This document shows positions 27,743 to 37,424 of a stretch of DNA of 64,000 nucleotides, in pieces. Below the pieces are notes generated by a model that made no database searches, was not told the origin of the DNA, and saw only the letters and a program-made list of their open reading frames with translations. Position 1 is the stretch's first letter. Each line of letters starts with the position of its first letter. Made by a program: the position numbers and the translations under genes. This stretch comes from CAZKXX01 sp964556705 (lineage in GTDB: Bacteria; Acidobacteriota; Terriglobia; UBA7540), in NCBI GenBank assembly GCA_964556705.1, contig CAZKXX010000004.1:16080-80079 (forward strand), written 5' to 3'.

Positions 27743-28279
27743 GGGGACAGGCTACAGGGGACAGGTTACAGGGGACAGGGAACAGAAACGAGCACAAAGT
27801 GCCGCGCACGCTGGAGTATGTCGTGGAGCCGGAACGAGCCAAGATCCGATCTCATCGTGACCTTGTCGTGTGGCAAAAGGCGATGGACCTCGCGGAAATG
27901 ACTTACGGGATTATCGCGCGCCTTCCTGCTTCGGAAACCTATCGGCTTTCCGCCCAACTCTCGCGCGCTGTTGCCTCAGTTCCGGCAAATATTGCCGAGG
28001 GCCACGCGCGAGGCAGTCGAAAGGATTTCGCGAATTTCCTTGCAGTCGCCAAGGGATCGCTCATGGAAGTGGAGACGTTTCTGATGCTGTCCATACGCCT
28101 CCGGTACCTGACGGACGACCAGGCAAAGTCCGCTCTATCGCTAATCACCGAAATCAGCAAAATGCTCACAGCTTTGAGGGCGAAACTCGTAGCCGGCGGA
28201 GGACGATGACTCCACGGTTTGGTGACTTCGCCGTTGAGGTGCCGTCTGTGACCTGTCCCCTGTAACCTGTAACCTGTCA
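27743..28279. mobile_element. Inverted-repeat-bounded element carrying a four-helix-bundle gene
   Basis: The left end has three 14-bp direct repeats of the form GGGGACAGGYTACA (27743, 27757, 27771; the third is divergent). The right end (about 28250-28279) carries the inverted form. A 19-base segment, ACAGGTTACAGGGGACAGG (27761-27779), is perfectly repeated in inverse at 28252-28270. The element starts right after the stop codon of one gene and ends at the ATG of the next. It encodes a single four-helix-bundle protein and no transposase. I saw no target-site duplication. Mobility is an inference. Confidence 0.6.
27799..28209 (+). CDS. Four-helix-bundle protein (23S rRNA intervening-sequence/S23 type)
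   Basis: This 136-residue protein belongs to the S23 or avd-like four-helix-bundle family. Typical motifs are SHRDLVVWQKAMDLAEMTY, RLSAQLSRAVASVPANIAEG and FLAVAKGSLMEVETFL. Relatives are encoded in intervening sequences of 23S rRNA genes and as accessory proteins of diversity-generating retroelements, but no rRNA or reverse transcriptase is near. Family members form pentameric barrels and may bind nucleic acid. The GTG at 27799 is the likely start, since the family sequence begins about 15 residues later. The gene lies inside an element bounded by inverted repeats, which suggests that the gene travels with those repeats. Confidence 0.88.
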   Translation: MPRTLEYVVEPERAKIRSHRDLVVWQKAMDLAEMTYGIIARLPASETYRLSAQLSRAVASVPANIAEGHARGSRKDFANFLAVAKGSLMEVETFLMLSIRLRYLTDDQAKSALSLITEISKMLTALRAKLVAGGGR

Positions 28280-28743
28280 TGCCGCGCCGTCACGACAGCC
28301 TGATTCCGCTCTCGCATCAGCACCAGCACGCGCTGGCGCTGGCGGTCATCATCCGCCGACGGTTTGGCATTGAGAAGGGAACGGCGGCGTGGCTCGAGGA
28401 CCAATACGGCAAAGTCCAGAAAGCCTACGCGGCGGAACTCAACGGGCATTTCGAGGTGGAGGAATCCGTCCTTTTTCCCGCCATGGAGCGAAACCTGGGG
28501 AAGCTCGACTTGGTGGCGGAGCTTCTGGACGAACACCTCAACCTGCACAACCTGGTCAAGCTGCTGAAAACGGAACCGAGCTTCGACCGGCTGGACGAAC
28601 TCTCCCAGCTCCTCGAACGCCACGTGCGGAAAGAAGAGCGCCGGCTTTTCGCGGAGTTTGAAAAGCGCATGCCCGCCGCGGAAGCCCACCGGCTCGGGCG
28701 TGAGATCGAGTCACGCCTTCGCCAAGCCTGCCCGCGCCTTTGA
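28279..28743 (+). CDS. Hemerythrin-like (HHE) domain protein
   Basis: This 154-residue all-helical protein has the metal-ligand pattern of hemerythrin-like domains: SHQHQHAL near residue 13, HFEVEESVLFP near 56, DEHLNLHN near 84 and HVRKEERRLF near 115. Such domains hold a di-iron centre that binds oxygen or nitric oxide, or serve as iron sensors, in the cytoplasm. The ATG directly follows the inverted-repeat end of the four-helix-bundle element, so its own leader and ribosome-binding site seem to have been replaced; no good ribosome-binding site is visible. Confidence 0.85.
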   Translation: MPRRHDSLIPLSHQHQHALALAVIIRRRFGIEKGTAAWLEDQYGKVQKAYAAELNGHFEVEESVLFPAMERNLGKLDLVAELLDEHLNLHNLVKLLKTEPSFDRLDELSQLLERHVRKEERRLFAEFEKRMPAAEAHRLGREIESRLRQACPRL

Positions 28744-28748
28744 AAGCC

Positions 28749-28845
28749 TCACCACGGAGACACCGAGGCACCGAGAAAGAAGCGAACGGCTCGATGTTGT
28801 TGTTTTTGCAGTTTTTTGACGCTCTGCGTCTCCGAGTCGCTGTGA
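28749..28845. repeat. Intergenic inverted repeat of the ACGGAGACAC type
   Basis: The left arm includes ACCACGGAGACACCGAGG and the right arm, around 28822-28845, carries CTCTGCGTCTCCGAGTCG as an imperfect complement. The two surround a T-rich centre with GTTGTTGTTTTTGCAG. It resembles a dispersed repeat seen in many bacterial genomes and fills the space between the hemerythrin and dehydrogenase genes. Confidence 0.45.
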
Positions 28846-28854
28846 CAAAAGGAT

Positions 28855-29859
28855 TCAGGAACCCAGCGCGCCGATGATCGCGTCGGTGAACTCGGCGGTG
28901 GTGGCCGTGCCGCCCACGTCGCGCGTCAGCCATTTGCCTTCCTGATAGACCTGATGAATCGCCCGCTCGACGCGGTCGGCCACGGCCGCCTTGCCGAGGT
29001 GCCGCAGCATGAGGACCGAAGAGAGGAGAATCGCCGTGGGATTCGCGATGCCTTGCCCTGCGATGTCCGGCGCGCTGCCGTGCACGGCCTCGAAGATCGA
29101 GCACTCGGCCCCGAAATTCGCGCCCGGCACGAGCCCCAGTCCGCCCACCAGCCCCGCCGCCAGGTCTGAGACGATATCGCCGTAGAGGTTCTGGAGCAGC
29201 AGCACGTCGAACTGCTCGGGACGCATCACAAGCTGCATGCAGCAGTTATCGACAATTACCTCGCGATATTCAATCTCGGGATACTCTTTCGCGACTTTTC
29301 GGATACATTCGAGAAAGAGTCCATCCGAAAGCTTCATGATGTTGGCTTTGTGGACGGCAGCGATTTTCTTTCGCCCGGCGGCGCGGGCGTATTCGAAGGC
29401 GAAGCGCGCGATGCGCGTCGAGGCGCGTTCGGTGATAATTTTCAGGCTCTCCACGACGCCGGGAATCACCGTATGCTCGAGGCCGGAATAGAGATCTTCG
29501 GTGTTCTCGCGCACGATGATGAGGTCCACGTTTTCGAAATGCGACCGGACGTGCGGGAGTTTCTTGACGGGCCGGAAGTTGGCGTAGAGGTCGAGGGCGC
29601 GGCGCAGCGCCACGTTGATGCTGCGATGTCCCACACCCACCGGCGTCGTAATCGGCCCCTTTAGCCCCACCTTGGTCTGCAAAACGGAATTGACGACGGG
29701 GTCGGCCTGCGTATCTTCGGCGCGCAAGCCGACGATCGGCTTGGCCTCGCGCTCTTCCCAATCGATCGCCGCGCCCGCCGCGTCCAGCACGCGGACCGCC
29801 GCGGCAGCCACTTCCGGGCCGATTCCGTCGCCGGGAATCAGCGTCACTCGGGTTCCCAT
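28855..29859 (-). CDS. Isocitrate/isopropylmalate dehydrogenase family protein (probably NAD-dependent isocitrate dehydrogenase)
   Basis: This 334-residue protein is a beta-decarboxylating dehydrogenase. IPGDGIGPEV at the N-terminus, SINVALRRALDLYANFRPVK, VRENTEDLYSGLEH, YGDIVSDLAAGLVGGLG and FEAVHGSAPDIAGQGIANP are family signatures. VRENTEDLYSGLEH and the short length fit the NAD-type isocitrate dehydrogenases better than LeuB, since the Arg-Asn-Thr-Glu-Asp-Leu-Tyr stretch is typical of those. It would convert isocitrate to 2-oxoglutarate in the citrate cycle. Isopropylmalate or homoisocitrate cannot be fully excluded. It starts at an ATG with a weak purine-rich leader and appears to be a single gene. 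Confidence 0.85.
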   Translation of the reverse strand: MGTRVTLIPGDGIGPEVAAAAVRVLDAAGAAIDWEEREAKPIVGLRAEDTQADPVVNSVLQTKVGLKGPITTPVGVGHRSINVALRRALDLYANFRPVKKLPHVRSHFENVDLIIVRENTEDLYSGLEHTVIPGVVESLKIITERASTRIARFAFEYARAAGRKKIAAVHKANIMKLSDGLFLECIRKVAKEYPEIEYREVIVDNCCMQLVMRPEQFDVLLLQNLYGDIVSDLAAGLVGGLGLVPGANFGAECSIFEAVHGSAPDIAGQGIANPTAILLSSVLMLRHLGKAAVADRVERAIHQVYQEGKWLTRDVGGTATTAEFTDAIIGALGS

Positions 29860-30014
29860 AAGCGCTCGCTTTCTCTGAGGAGTACCAGGCAGGGAGTGAG
29901 CATTCTACCCCAATCCGTCGGCTGCAGAAAGGAATGATGGGATGGGATGGAAACCTGGGGGTTTCCGAGCGTCGCCGGGAAACAGTCATCCTGAGGAGGC
30001 AGCGCGACACATTG

Positions 30015-31001
30015 CTACAAGCCCGCGCGGCCGCCGGGACGGAGAAGGGAATCGAGCGAGGAAAGAGGGCCACGGGCGACGAGTTCGAGCCGCGCGCCCG
30101 CGGTGTGAACTTCCAGGTCGCGCAGAAATCCTTCGAGCGCCGGCGGGCCCGCGGCCTGCCGCCAGACCGCGAGGAGTTGCGCCAGCGCTTCCGCCTTCTC
30201 TTCGGACTGGCACTCGACGCTCACGTGCGTGGTAATGCCGGAGCCCCACTCGACGCGGTAGAGCACGACGCGCAGGGGCCCCAGCAGGACGCCGGGATCG
30301 AGCGCGGGCGCGTCGTCGCCGCGGCCCGCAGCGAGCCAGGCGGCGGCGTAATTCAGCGCAGCCTTGCCCGAGGCGATGCCCCACTGCGGCGCCGTTCCTT
30401 GCAGCTCCGCCTCGCCGTTCACGAAAACGGGGTTGGAATCGAGCGCTGGGGCGAGACCCGCGCGCACGTCGAGCAGGGCTCGCAGGTCGCGGCCGCGCCC
30501 GAAAGCCGCCGTCGCGCCGTCCAGAAAGCAGAACTGAAAATCGTCGCGCTCTTCACCCGAGCCGAAAACGAAAATTTCCTGGCCGGCGTGCTGGAGCAAG
30601 GGCAGGCGGTAGCGCGCGAAGAAGTCGCGCATCCCGGCGGCATCGAAGCGGCCGGAAGCGACGCCGACCATCGCCTCCGTGCCCTCGCCGCGCCAGCCGA
30701 GCACGACCTCGTCCACATCGCGGTCGGGATCGGCGCCCGCGGAGCGCAGAAAGTGATGGAAATCGATCAGCTTGCGTCCCAGGATGCGCCGCTGGATGTT
30801 CGGGTATTCGGGAAGGGCGCGAAGCTGCGCGAGATTGGCGTAAGTGATTTGCTGCGTGTCAGCGGGGAAACTCTCAAGCGCCTCGCGCGCCGCCCACTGG
30901 GCGCCGACCGGGGCGGGCGCGAGGGCGGCGGCGAGCGCCACCAGGCAGCCGGGCGCGGCCCGCAATCCCCGCCGCTTCGCGCGTTTTCGCTGACTCGGCA
31001 T
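30015..31001 (-). CDS. Exported protein of unknown function
   Basis: I do not recognise a family. The 328-residue protein begins with a basic stretch and a hydrophobic segment ending in APAPVGAQ, so a signal peptide is likely. The mature part has alternating strands and helices, for example MVGVASGRFDAAGMRDFF, EIFVFGSG, FCFLDGATAAFGRG and HVSVECQSEEKAEAL. The pattern, with two similar segments around FDAAGMRDFF and QSEEKAEALAQL, recalls the paired DUF-like folds of secreted Acidobacterial proteins, but this is a guess. It has no cysteine-rich or catalytic motif I can name. It stands alone between the dehydrogenase and the divergent Fe-S carrier gene. Confidence 0.65.
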   Translation of the reverse strand: MPSQRKRAKRRGLRAAPGCLVALAAALAPAPVGAQWAAREALESFPADTQQITYANLAQLRALPEYPNIQRRILGRKLIDFHHFLRSAGADPDRDVDEVVLGWRGEGTEAMVGVASGRFDAAGMRDFFARYRLPLLQHAGQEIFVFGSGEERDDFQFCFLDGATAAFGRGRDLRALLDVRAGLAPALDSNPVFVNGEAELQGTAPQWGIASGKAALNYAAAWLAAGRGDDAPALDPGVLLGPLRVVLYRVEWGSGITTHVSVECQSEEKAEALAQLLAVWRQAAGPPALEGFLRDLEVHTAGARLELVARGPLSSLDSLLRPGGRAGL

Positions 31002-31194
31002 CTAGCCTCCTGGCGCCGCTCGACAAAACATTCTATCAGCCGTTTGCCGACCGCGCTACCGCCTTCCGCTGCATGTTTCCCGCCAAACGTCGCGGCCTGT
31101 AAGTGCTGAGCCGTAAGAGGATGCGGGAACATCCGACTGAAGCTGAAGGCGGCGTCGGGAAGATTCTTCACGGTCGTCCGTGACCCTGCCCGCC

Positions 31195-31223
31195 TTGATT
31201 TTCGCCGCTCGTTCTGGTAACTT
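31195..31223 (+). promoter_or_regulatory. Possible promoter of the A-type Fe-S carrier gene
   Basis: TTGATT (31195-31200) and TAACTT (31218-31223) are separated by 17 bases. The -35 matches four of six consensus bases and the -10 three of six, so this is only a candidate. The leader to the ATG at 31277 would be about 47 bases. Confidence 0.3.
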
Positions 31224-31276
31224 GAAGGAGTCAGGGCAAGGGCAGTTGGAACGCCTGAAGATCAAAGGAGCGCACG

Positions 31277-31609
31277 ATGGCGATGGGCATTGAAGTAACC
31301 CCGCGCGCGATTGAGAAGGTGAAGGAAATTCTCAGTCAGCAGGAGCCCAAGCCGCTGGGCTTGAGGGTGTCCGTGGTGGGCGGAGGATGTTCCGGGTTCT
31401 CCTATCAGATGAACTTTGAGAACCAGACGAACAGTATCGACAAGACCTACGAGTTCGACGGCCTGAAGGTCTTCGTGGACCAGGCGTCGCTGATGTACCT
31501 GAACGGCACGAGGATTGACTACGTCGAGACGCTGGAAGGCTCGGGATTCAAGTTCGAGAACCCGAACGTCAAGACGACCTGCGGCTGCGGCAGCTCCTTC
31601 ACCGTCTGA
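31277..31609 (+). CDS. A-type iron-sulfur cluster carrier (IscA/ErpA/HesB family)
   Basis: This 110-residue protein has the three invariant cysteines of A-type carriers: one in VGGGCSGFSYQM (about residue 38) and two in the C-terminal TTCGCGSSF. It holds a 2Fe-2S or 4Fe-4S cluster and passes it to target enzymes in the cytoplasm. DYVETLEGSGFKFENPN is the conserved stretch before the final cysteine pair. AAAGGAG stands just before the ATG. No other isc or suf gene is next to it, so it may be an ErpA-like stand-alone carrier. Possible clients in this window are MiaB, NuoI and the activase pair. Confidence 0.93.
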   Translation: MAMGIEVTPRAIEKVKEILSQQEPKPLGLRVSVVGGGCSGFSYQMNFENQTNSIDKTYEFDGLKVFVDQASLMYLNGTRIDYVETLEGSGFKFENPNVKTTCGCGSSFTV

Positions 31610-31638
31610 AGCGGGAGCCGAGCGCCGCGAAGTTCGAA

Positions 31639-31675
31639 CCCCGGCCGTCCCGCACCGCGGGGCGGTCGGGGTTTT
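31639..31675 (+). terminator. Rho-independent terminator after the Fe-S carrier gene
   Basis: A 15-bp stem (31639-31653 with 31657-31671, two G-U pairs) and a loop of three bases are followed by TTTTG. It lies 30 bases after the stop codon. The next gene starts 22 bases later. Confidence 0.82.
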
Positions 31676-31696
31676 GTATTTTCGGGACCACACTTC

Positions 31697-32278
31697 ATGA
31701 AGCGCGAGCAAGGCGAGCGTGGAACTGCGGAGCCCTGGGACTCTCGCTACGCCGCGGGCGAGGCGCCCACCGAGCCGAGCGCCCTGCTCGTCGAAATGGT
31801 CAGGTTCTTTCCGGCTCGAGCCCGGGTGCTCGACCTCGCCTGCGGCGCCGGCCGGAACGCGCTCTTCCTCGCGGCGCTCGGCCATCGCGTGGTCGCCCTC
31901 GACCGCAGCCTCGCGGGCCTGCGGCAGGGCAGGGAACTGGCTCGCCTGCGCGGCGCCGACGTCTCCTGGGTTTGCGCGGACCTCGAGACTTTTCCCCTTT
32001 CCGGGCCCGCTTTTGACGCCATCCTCTGCTTCTACTATCGCGATGCGAAATGGTATCCGCGCCTGCGGTGGGCGCTCCGGCCGGCCGGGCTGTTCATTTG
32101 CGAGACCTACACGCGGGAGCAACTCGCGCTGGGCGAAGGCCCGCGTAACCCGGCGCACCTGCTGGCGCCGGGGGAACTGCTTGCGGCTTTCGGCGACTGG
32201 CAGGTGATTTTCTACCGTGAAGGGCGGGCCGGAAAGCGTGCGCTGGCGCAACTCGCGGCGCGGAAACCCGGGGAGTGA
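31697..32278 (+). CDS. Class I SAM-dependent methyltransferase
   Basis: This 193-residue protein is a Rossmann-fold methyltransferase of the TehB-like or Methyltransf_25 type. VLDLACGAGRNALFLAALGH is motif I, which binds S-adenosylmethionine. VVALDRS is the acidic end of strand 2, and FDAILCFYY with FICETYTREQ fits the later strands. WDSRYAAGEAPTEPS at the N-terminus is typical of proteins of this small class. It has no membrane segment. It starts right after a terminator, so it likely has its own promoter in that short space. The substrate is not visible. Confidence 0.85.
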   Translation: MKREQGERGTAEPWDSRYAAGEAPTEPSALLVEMVRFFPARARVLDLACGAGRNALFLAALGHRVVALDRSLAGLRQGRELARLRGADVSWVCADLETFPLSGPAFDAILCFYYRDAKWYPRLRWALRPAGLFICETYTREQLALGEGPRNPAHLLAPGELLAAFGDWQVIFYREGRAGKRALAQLAARKPGE

Positions 32279-32288
32279 GGGATCCATT

Positions 32289-32780
32289 TCAGTTGAATTG
32301 CGCTCGCAGGCGTTGCAGCGCCGCGCGCGCCAGGTCGTAGCAGGGATCGGTCTCGAGCGCTTTCTCGTACGCCGCGCGGGCGCGTTCGAAATCGCGCTTC
32401 AATTCCCAGAGGCGGCCGAGGTTGAAATGCGGGAAGCAGGGATTCTCGTAGCGGGGCGCGCGGGTGGCGCGTTCGAGCCACGGAATCGCGTCGTCGAGGT
32501 GCCCTTTCTCGATGAGGTACGCGCCGATATCGTTGTAAGGGTTGCCGAAGTCCGGGTCGAGCTCGATGGCGCGCCGGCACTCGGCGATGGCGGCGTCGAA
32601 GTCTCCCTTGAAGCTGTACGTCCAGCCGAGAAACGTGTGCGCTTCGGCGGTGGGGTAGATTTCGATGGATTTCCGGTACAGCGCGATGGCCTCGTCGAGC
32701 TCGCCGTTCATCTGAAGGCGGTAAGCGTCCTGAAAGTACTCGAGGGCGAGTTCTTTTTTCTCTCGGTCCGTAATGGCCAT
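32289..32780 (-). CDS. Small cytoplasmic TPR protein
   Basis: This 163-residue protein has about three to four TPR units, for example ELDEAIALYRKSIEIYPTA, DFDAAIAECRRAIELDPDF and DFERARAAYEKALETDPCY. It has no signal peptide and should be a cytoplasmic protein-protein adaptor. AYLIEKGHLDDAIPWLERA forms another unit. The gene is divergent from nadE, and a palindromic TATAATTATA in the shared spacer could serve both. The partner is unknown. Confidence 0.85.
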   Translation of the reverse strand: MAITDREKKELALEYFQDAYRLQMNGELDEAIALYRKSIEIYPTAEAHTFLGWTYSFKGDFDAAIAECRRAIELDPDFGNPYNDIGAYLIEKGHLDDAIPWLERATRAPRYENPCFPHFNLGRLWELKRDFERARAAYEKALETDPCYDLARAALQRLRAQFN

Positions 32781-32820
32781 CGGTACGCTGTTCTCCCGAC
32801 ACTCTCCGGCCCAGGTTGGT

Positions 32821-32830
32821 TATAATTATA
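32821..32830. promoter_or_regulatory. Palindromic -10 element between divergent TPR and nadE genes
   Basis: TATAATTATA carries a perfect -10 hexamer on both strands, so it could serve the minus-strand TPR gene and plus-strand nadE. No convincing -35 is seen on either side. Transcription of nadE would begin near 32833, which favours the start codon at 32886 over the ATG at 32835. Confidence 0.45.
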
Positions 32831-32885
32831 CCTCATGCGGCGCCGTTCGTCCCGTCGGGGAAAGGGCGGAAGGCGCGGAGTCCGG

Positions 32886-34526
<1,641 letters not shown>

Positions 34527-34554
34527 CCGCACATTCGCTCAGGACCGCACCGCC

Positions 34555-35931
34555 TTGAACCGGATTTTCCTCGCAACCAGACTTGGGCTGTTCCTCCTGG
34601 CCGCGCTCCTGGGGCTCCCGGCGGCGGAAGCGGCCGCGGTCTCGCTGCCGCGCGTTTCCATTCGCCAGTTCACGCTCGCCAACGGCCTGCGCGTGTTGAT
34701 GGTCGAGCGCCGCGACGCGCCCGTCGTCAGCGTCCAGGTGTGGTACCACGTCGGCTCGAAAAACGACCCGCCCGGCAAGTCCGGCCTCGCACACCTCTTC
34801 GAGCACCTGATGTTTCAGGGAACGCGGAACATCGGCCCGGAAATGTTTTCCGATTACATCGTGCGCGCGGGCGGCGAGGACAACGCCTATACGACCGAAG
34901 ACTACACGGTGTACTGGGAAACGTTTCCGAGCAACCTCCTGCCCGTGGTGCTTTGGCTGGAAGCCGACCGGATGCGCAACCTGGAAATCAGCGAACGGAT
35001 TCTCGAGACCGAAAAGGAAGTTGTGAAGGAGGAGCGCCGGACGCGCTTCGAGAACCCGCCCTACGGAACGGTGATTGAAAAACTCTACCGGCTCGCGTTC
35101 ACCGTTCACCCGTATCACCACCCGGCCGTGGGATCGCTGGCTGATCTCGAAAGCATCACGACGGCTGACGTCAAATCGTTCTACGACGCCTATTACACGC
35201 CTAACAACGCGACGCTGGTGATGGTGGGCGATTTTGACGCCGAAGAGGCCCTGGGGCTGGTCAACCAATACTTCGGGCCGATCCCTTCGGGCAAGGCGTT
35301 TGAACGAAACATTCCGCGCGAACCTCCGCAGGGGGAGCGGCGCTCGCTGCGCCTGGTGAAAAACGTGGCGCTGCCGGCGTTCGTGACCGCCTATCACATG
35401 CCCGCCGACGGCGCGCCGGACGCTTACCCGCTGCGCCTGGCGTCGAAAATCCTTTCCGAAGGCGAAAGCTCGCGCATCTATCGCCGCCTCGTTTACGACC
35501 AGGGCATCGCGCTGGAAGCCGAAAGCGCCGGCAATTTCAGCGAAGACCCGAACCTGTTTTTCGTCTTTGCCGTCCTGAATTCCGGGCACACGCCGGCCGA
35601 CGGCGAGGCGGCGCTGACGGCGGAAATCGAGCGCGTCAAAAGCGAACTGGTTTCGGAAGAAGAGCTGGATAAAGCCAAGAACCAGATCTTGCGGGATTTC
35701 GTCCTCAGCCGGCAGACGACGCGCAGTTTGGGGGAAGAGCTCGGCTACGCGGCCGTCGTGCTGAAGGATCCCGAGTTGCTGAACACGGAGCTTGACCGAT
35801 TCCTTTCTGTGACGCGCGAAGACATCCGGCGCGTAGCGCGGACCTACTTTGTTCCTGAAAATTCCACCGTCGTGGAAATCGTTCCGGCGGCGCAGGAGGC
35901 GCTTCGGGAAGCGGTCCCGGCGGGACGGTGA
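34555..35931 (+). CDS. M16 family zinc protease, catalytic subunit
   Basis: This 458-residue exported protease has a signal peptide (FLATRLGLFLLAALLGLPAAEA). The inverted zinc motif HxxEH is in GLAHLFEHLMFQGT, and the third zinc ligand is likely a Glu in EKEVVKEERR. Both halves of the M16 fold are present. PM16-like peptidases degrade short or unfolded peptides in the periplasm. It starts at a TTG at 34555, supported by the signal peptide. It overlaps the next gene by four bases. The next protein is a second M16 subunit that has lost the zinc motif, so the two should form a heterodimer as in other bacterial M16B pairs. Confidence 0.92.
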   Translation: MNRIFLATRLGLFLLAALLGLPAAEAAAVSLPRVSIRQFTLANGLRVLMVERRDAPVVSVQVWYHVGSKNDPPGKSGLAHLFEHLMFQGTRNIGPEMFSDYIVRAGGEDNAYTTEDYTVYWETFPSNLLPVVLWLEADRMRNLEISERILETEKEVVKEERRTRFENPPYGTVIEKLYRLAFTVHPYHHPAVGSLADLESITTADVKSFYDAYYTPNNATLVMVGDFDAEEALGLVNQYFGPIPSGKAFERNIPREPPQGERRSLRLVKNVALPAFVTAYHMPADGAPDAYPLRLASKILSEGESSRIYRRLVYDQGIALEAESAGNFSEDPNLFFVFAVLNSGHTPADGEAALTAEIERVKSELVSEEELDKAKNQILRDFVLSRQTTRSLGEELGYAAVVLKDPELLNTELDRFLSVTREDIRRVARTYFVPENSTVVEIVPAAQEALREAVPAGR

Positions 35932-37424
35932 GCGGAATGACCGAGCGATTGCGAGGGCCGGCGAAAGGCGCGGCCGCGACGGCGGCCCTCGCCGTCGTGT
36001 TTGCGCTCGCCGCCGCTCTGCCGGCGCGCCAGCATCCGCCTGAGCCCGCGCCGCCCAAGGCGCTCGTCATCCCCGCGCCCGCCGCGCGAACACTTCCCAA
36101 CGGCTTGCGGGTCATGGTGATCGAGCGCCGCTCGCTGCCGCTGGTCACGGTGCGCGTGATGGTGCGAGCCGGTTCCGCCGCCGACCCGGTGGAATTGCCG
36201 GGGCTGGCGCGCATGGTCGCCGCGGTCCTCGACCAGGGCACGGCGCGCCGGAGTGGACCCGAACTGGCCGAGACGGTTGACCGCGTGGGAGGCCTGATTC
36301 AGACGGGTGTCTCGTGGGACACGTCGTTTCTGGCGCTGGCGTTTCTCGCGCCGCACGCGGAACTGGCGATGGAACTCGCGGCGGAGATCGCGACCGCGCC
36401 GGCGTTTCCCCGGGAAGAGTTCGAGCGGCGGCGCCGGCAGACGCTTTCGGCGCTCGAAGTGCTTCGCGACGATCCGTCCTACGTCGCCGACCAGGTATTC
36501 GACCGCCTGGTTTTTGCCGGCACACCGTACGGTCATCCGCCCGAAGGCACGCCGGACTCGCTGGCGCGAATGACCGAGCGCGATTTGGCGGAGTTTCACC
36601 GCCGCCACTTTCGTCCCGAAAACTCCATCCTCGCCGTCGTGGGCGACGTCGGCGAGGCTCAGGCGTTCGCCTGGGCGGAGCGCTACTTCGGCCAGTGGCC
36701 GCGAGGGCAGGGAAGCGACGCCGCTCCGCGCGCCCGCGCGCCGGCGACGGACCGGCAACTCGTGGTCATCGACCGGCCGGACTCCGTGCAGACGGAAATC
36801 CGCGTCGGCGGCGCCGGACCCGCGCGCGCGAGCGACGACTACCTGGCGGTCAACCTCGCCAACCAGGTCGTCGGCGGGCCGGCCGCCAACCGCCTCTTCC
36901 GCGCGTTGCGCAGCCGTCAGGGGCTCACCTACGGCGCGTCGAGCGAACTCAATTCCTTTCGTTCCGGGGGAAGCTGGGTGGCGAAGACTTCGACGCGCAC
37001 GCCGGAAACGATTCGCGCCCTCGACCTGCTTCTCGAGACCTGGACACGCTTTCGCGACCGGCCGGTGGGCAGCGGCGAACTGCGCGCCGCGCAGAGCTAT
37101 CTGGTTGGAAACCTTGCTCTGGAGTTCGAGACGTCGGACCAGCTCGCTTCGCGGACGCTCGAGCTGATGGCGCACGACCTCCCCGCCGACCAGTGGAATC
37201 GCTTCGCGGAACGCGTCGAATCGCTGAGCGCCGAAAGCGTTCTGACCGCGACCCGACGCTATCTGGACCGCGGCCGCGTGGTGATCGTGCTCGTGGGCAA
37301 CGCGCGGGAATTTGAAAACGGCCTGCGACGCTTCGGCCGCGCGCGGGTGATTCCGGTCTCGGAACTCGACCTGAACTCGCCCACCCTCCGGCGGCGAGCG
37401 GCCGCCGGCCGCAAGGGAACCTGA
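35928..37424 (+). CDS. M16 family peptidase-like protein, inactive partner
   Basis: This 498-residue protein has an N-terminal hydrophobic segment (ALAVVFALAAALPAR) and the M16 fold, but the place of HxxEH reads GLARMVAAVLDQGT, so zinc ligands are missing. Conserved LTYGASSELNSF and VGGPAANRLFRALRSRQG belong to the substrate-binding half. It is therefore the non-catalytic partner of the preceding protein. The GTG start overlaps the upstream stop codon, and its own stop overlaps the ATG of the next gene, so all three are translationally coupled. Confidence 0.9.
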   Translation: MSGMTERLRGPAKGAAATAALAVVFALAAALPARQHPPEPAPPKALVIPAPAARTLPNGLRVMVIERRSLPLVTVRVMVRAGSAADPVELPGLARMVAAVLDQGTARRSGPELAETVDRVGGLIQTGVSWDTSFLALAFLAPHAELAMELAAEIATAPAFPREEFERRRRQTLSALEVLRDDPSYVADQVFDRLVFAGTPYGHPPEGTPDSLARMTERDLAEFHRRHFRPENSILAVVGDVGEAQAFAWAERYFGQWPRGQGSDAAPRARAPATDRQLVVIDRPDSVQTEIRVGGAGPARASDDYLAVNLANQVVGGPAANRLFRALRSRQGLTYGASSELNSFRSGGSWVAKTSTRTPETIRALDLLLETWTRFRDRPVGSGELRAAQSYLVGNLALEFETSDQLASRTLELMAHDLPADQWNRFAERVESLSAESVLTATRRYLDRGRVVIVLVGNAREFENGLRRFGRARVIPVSELDLNSPTLRRRAAAGRKGT

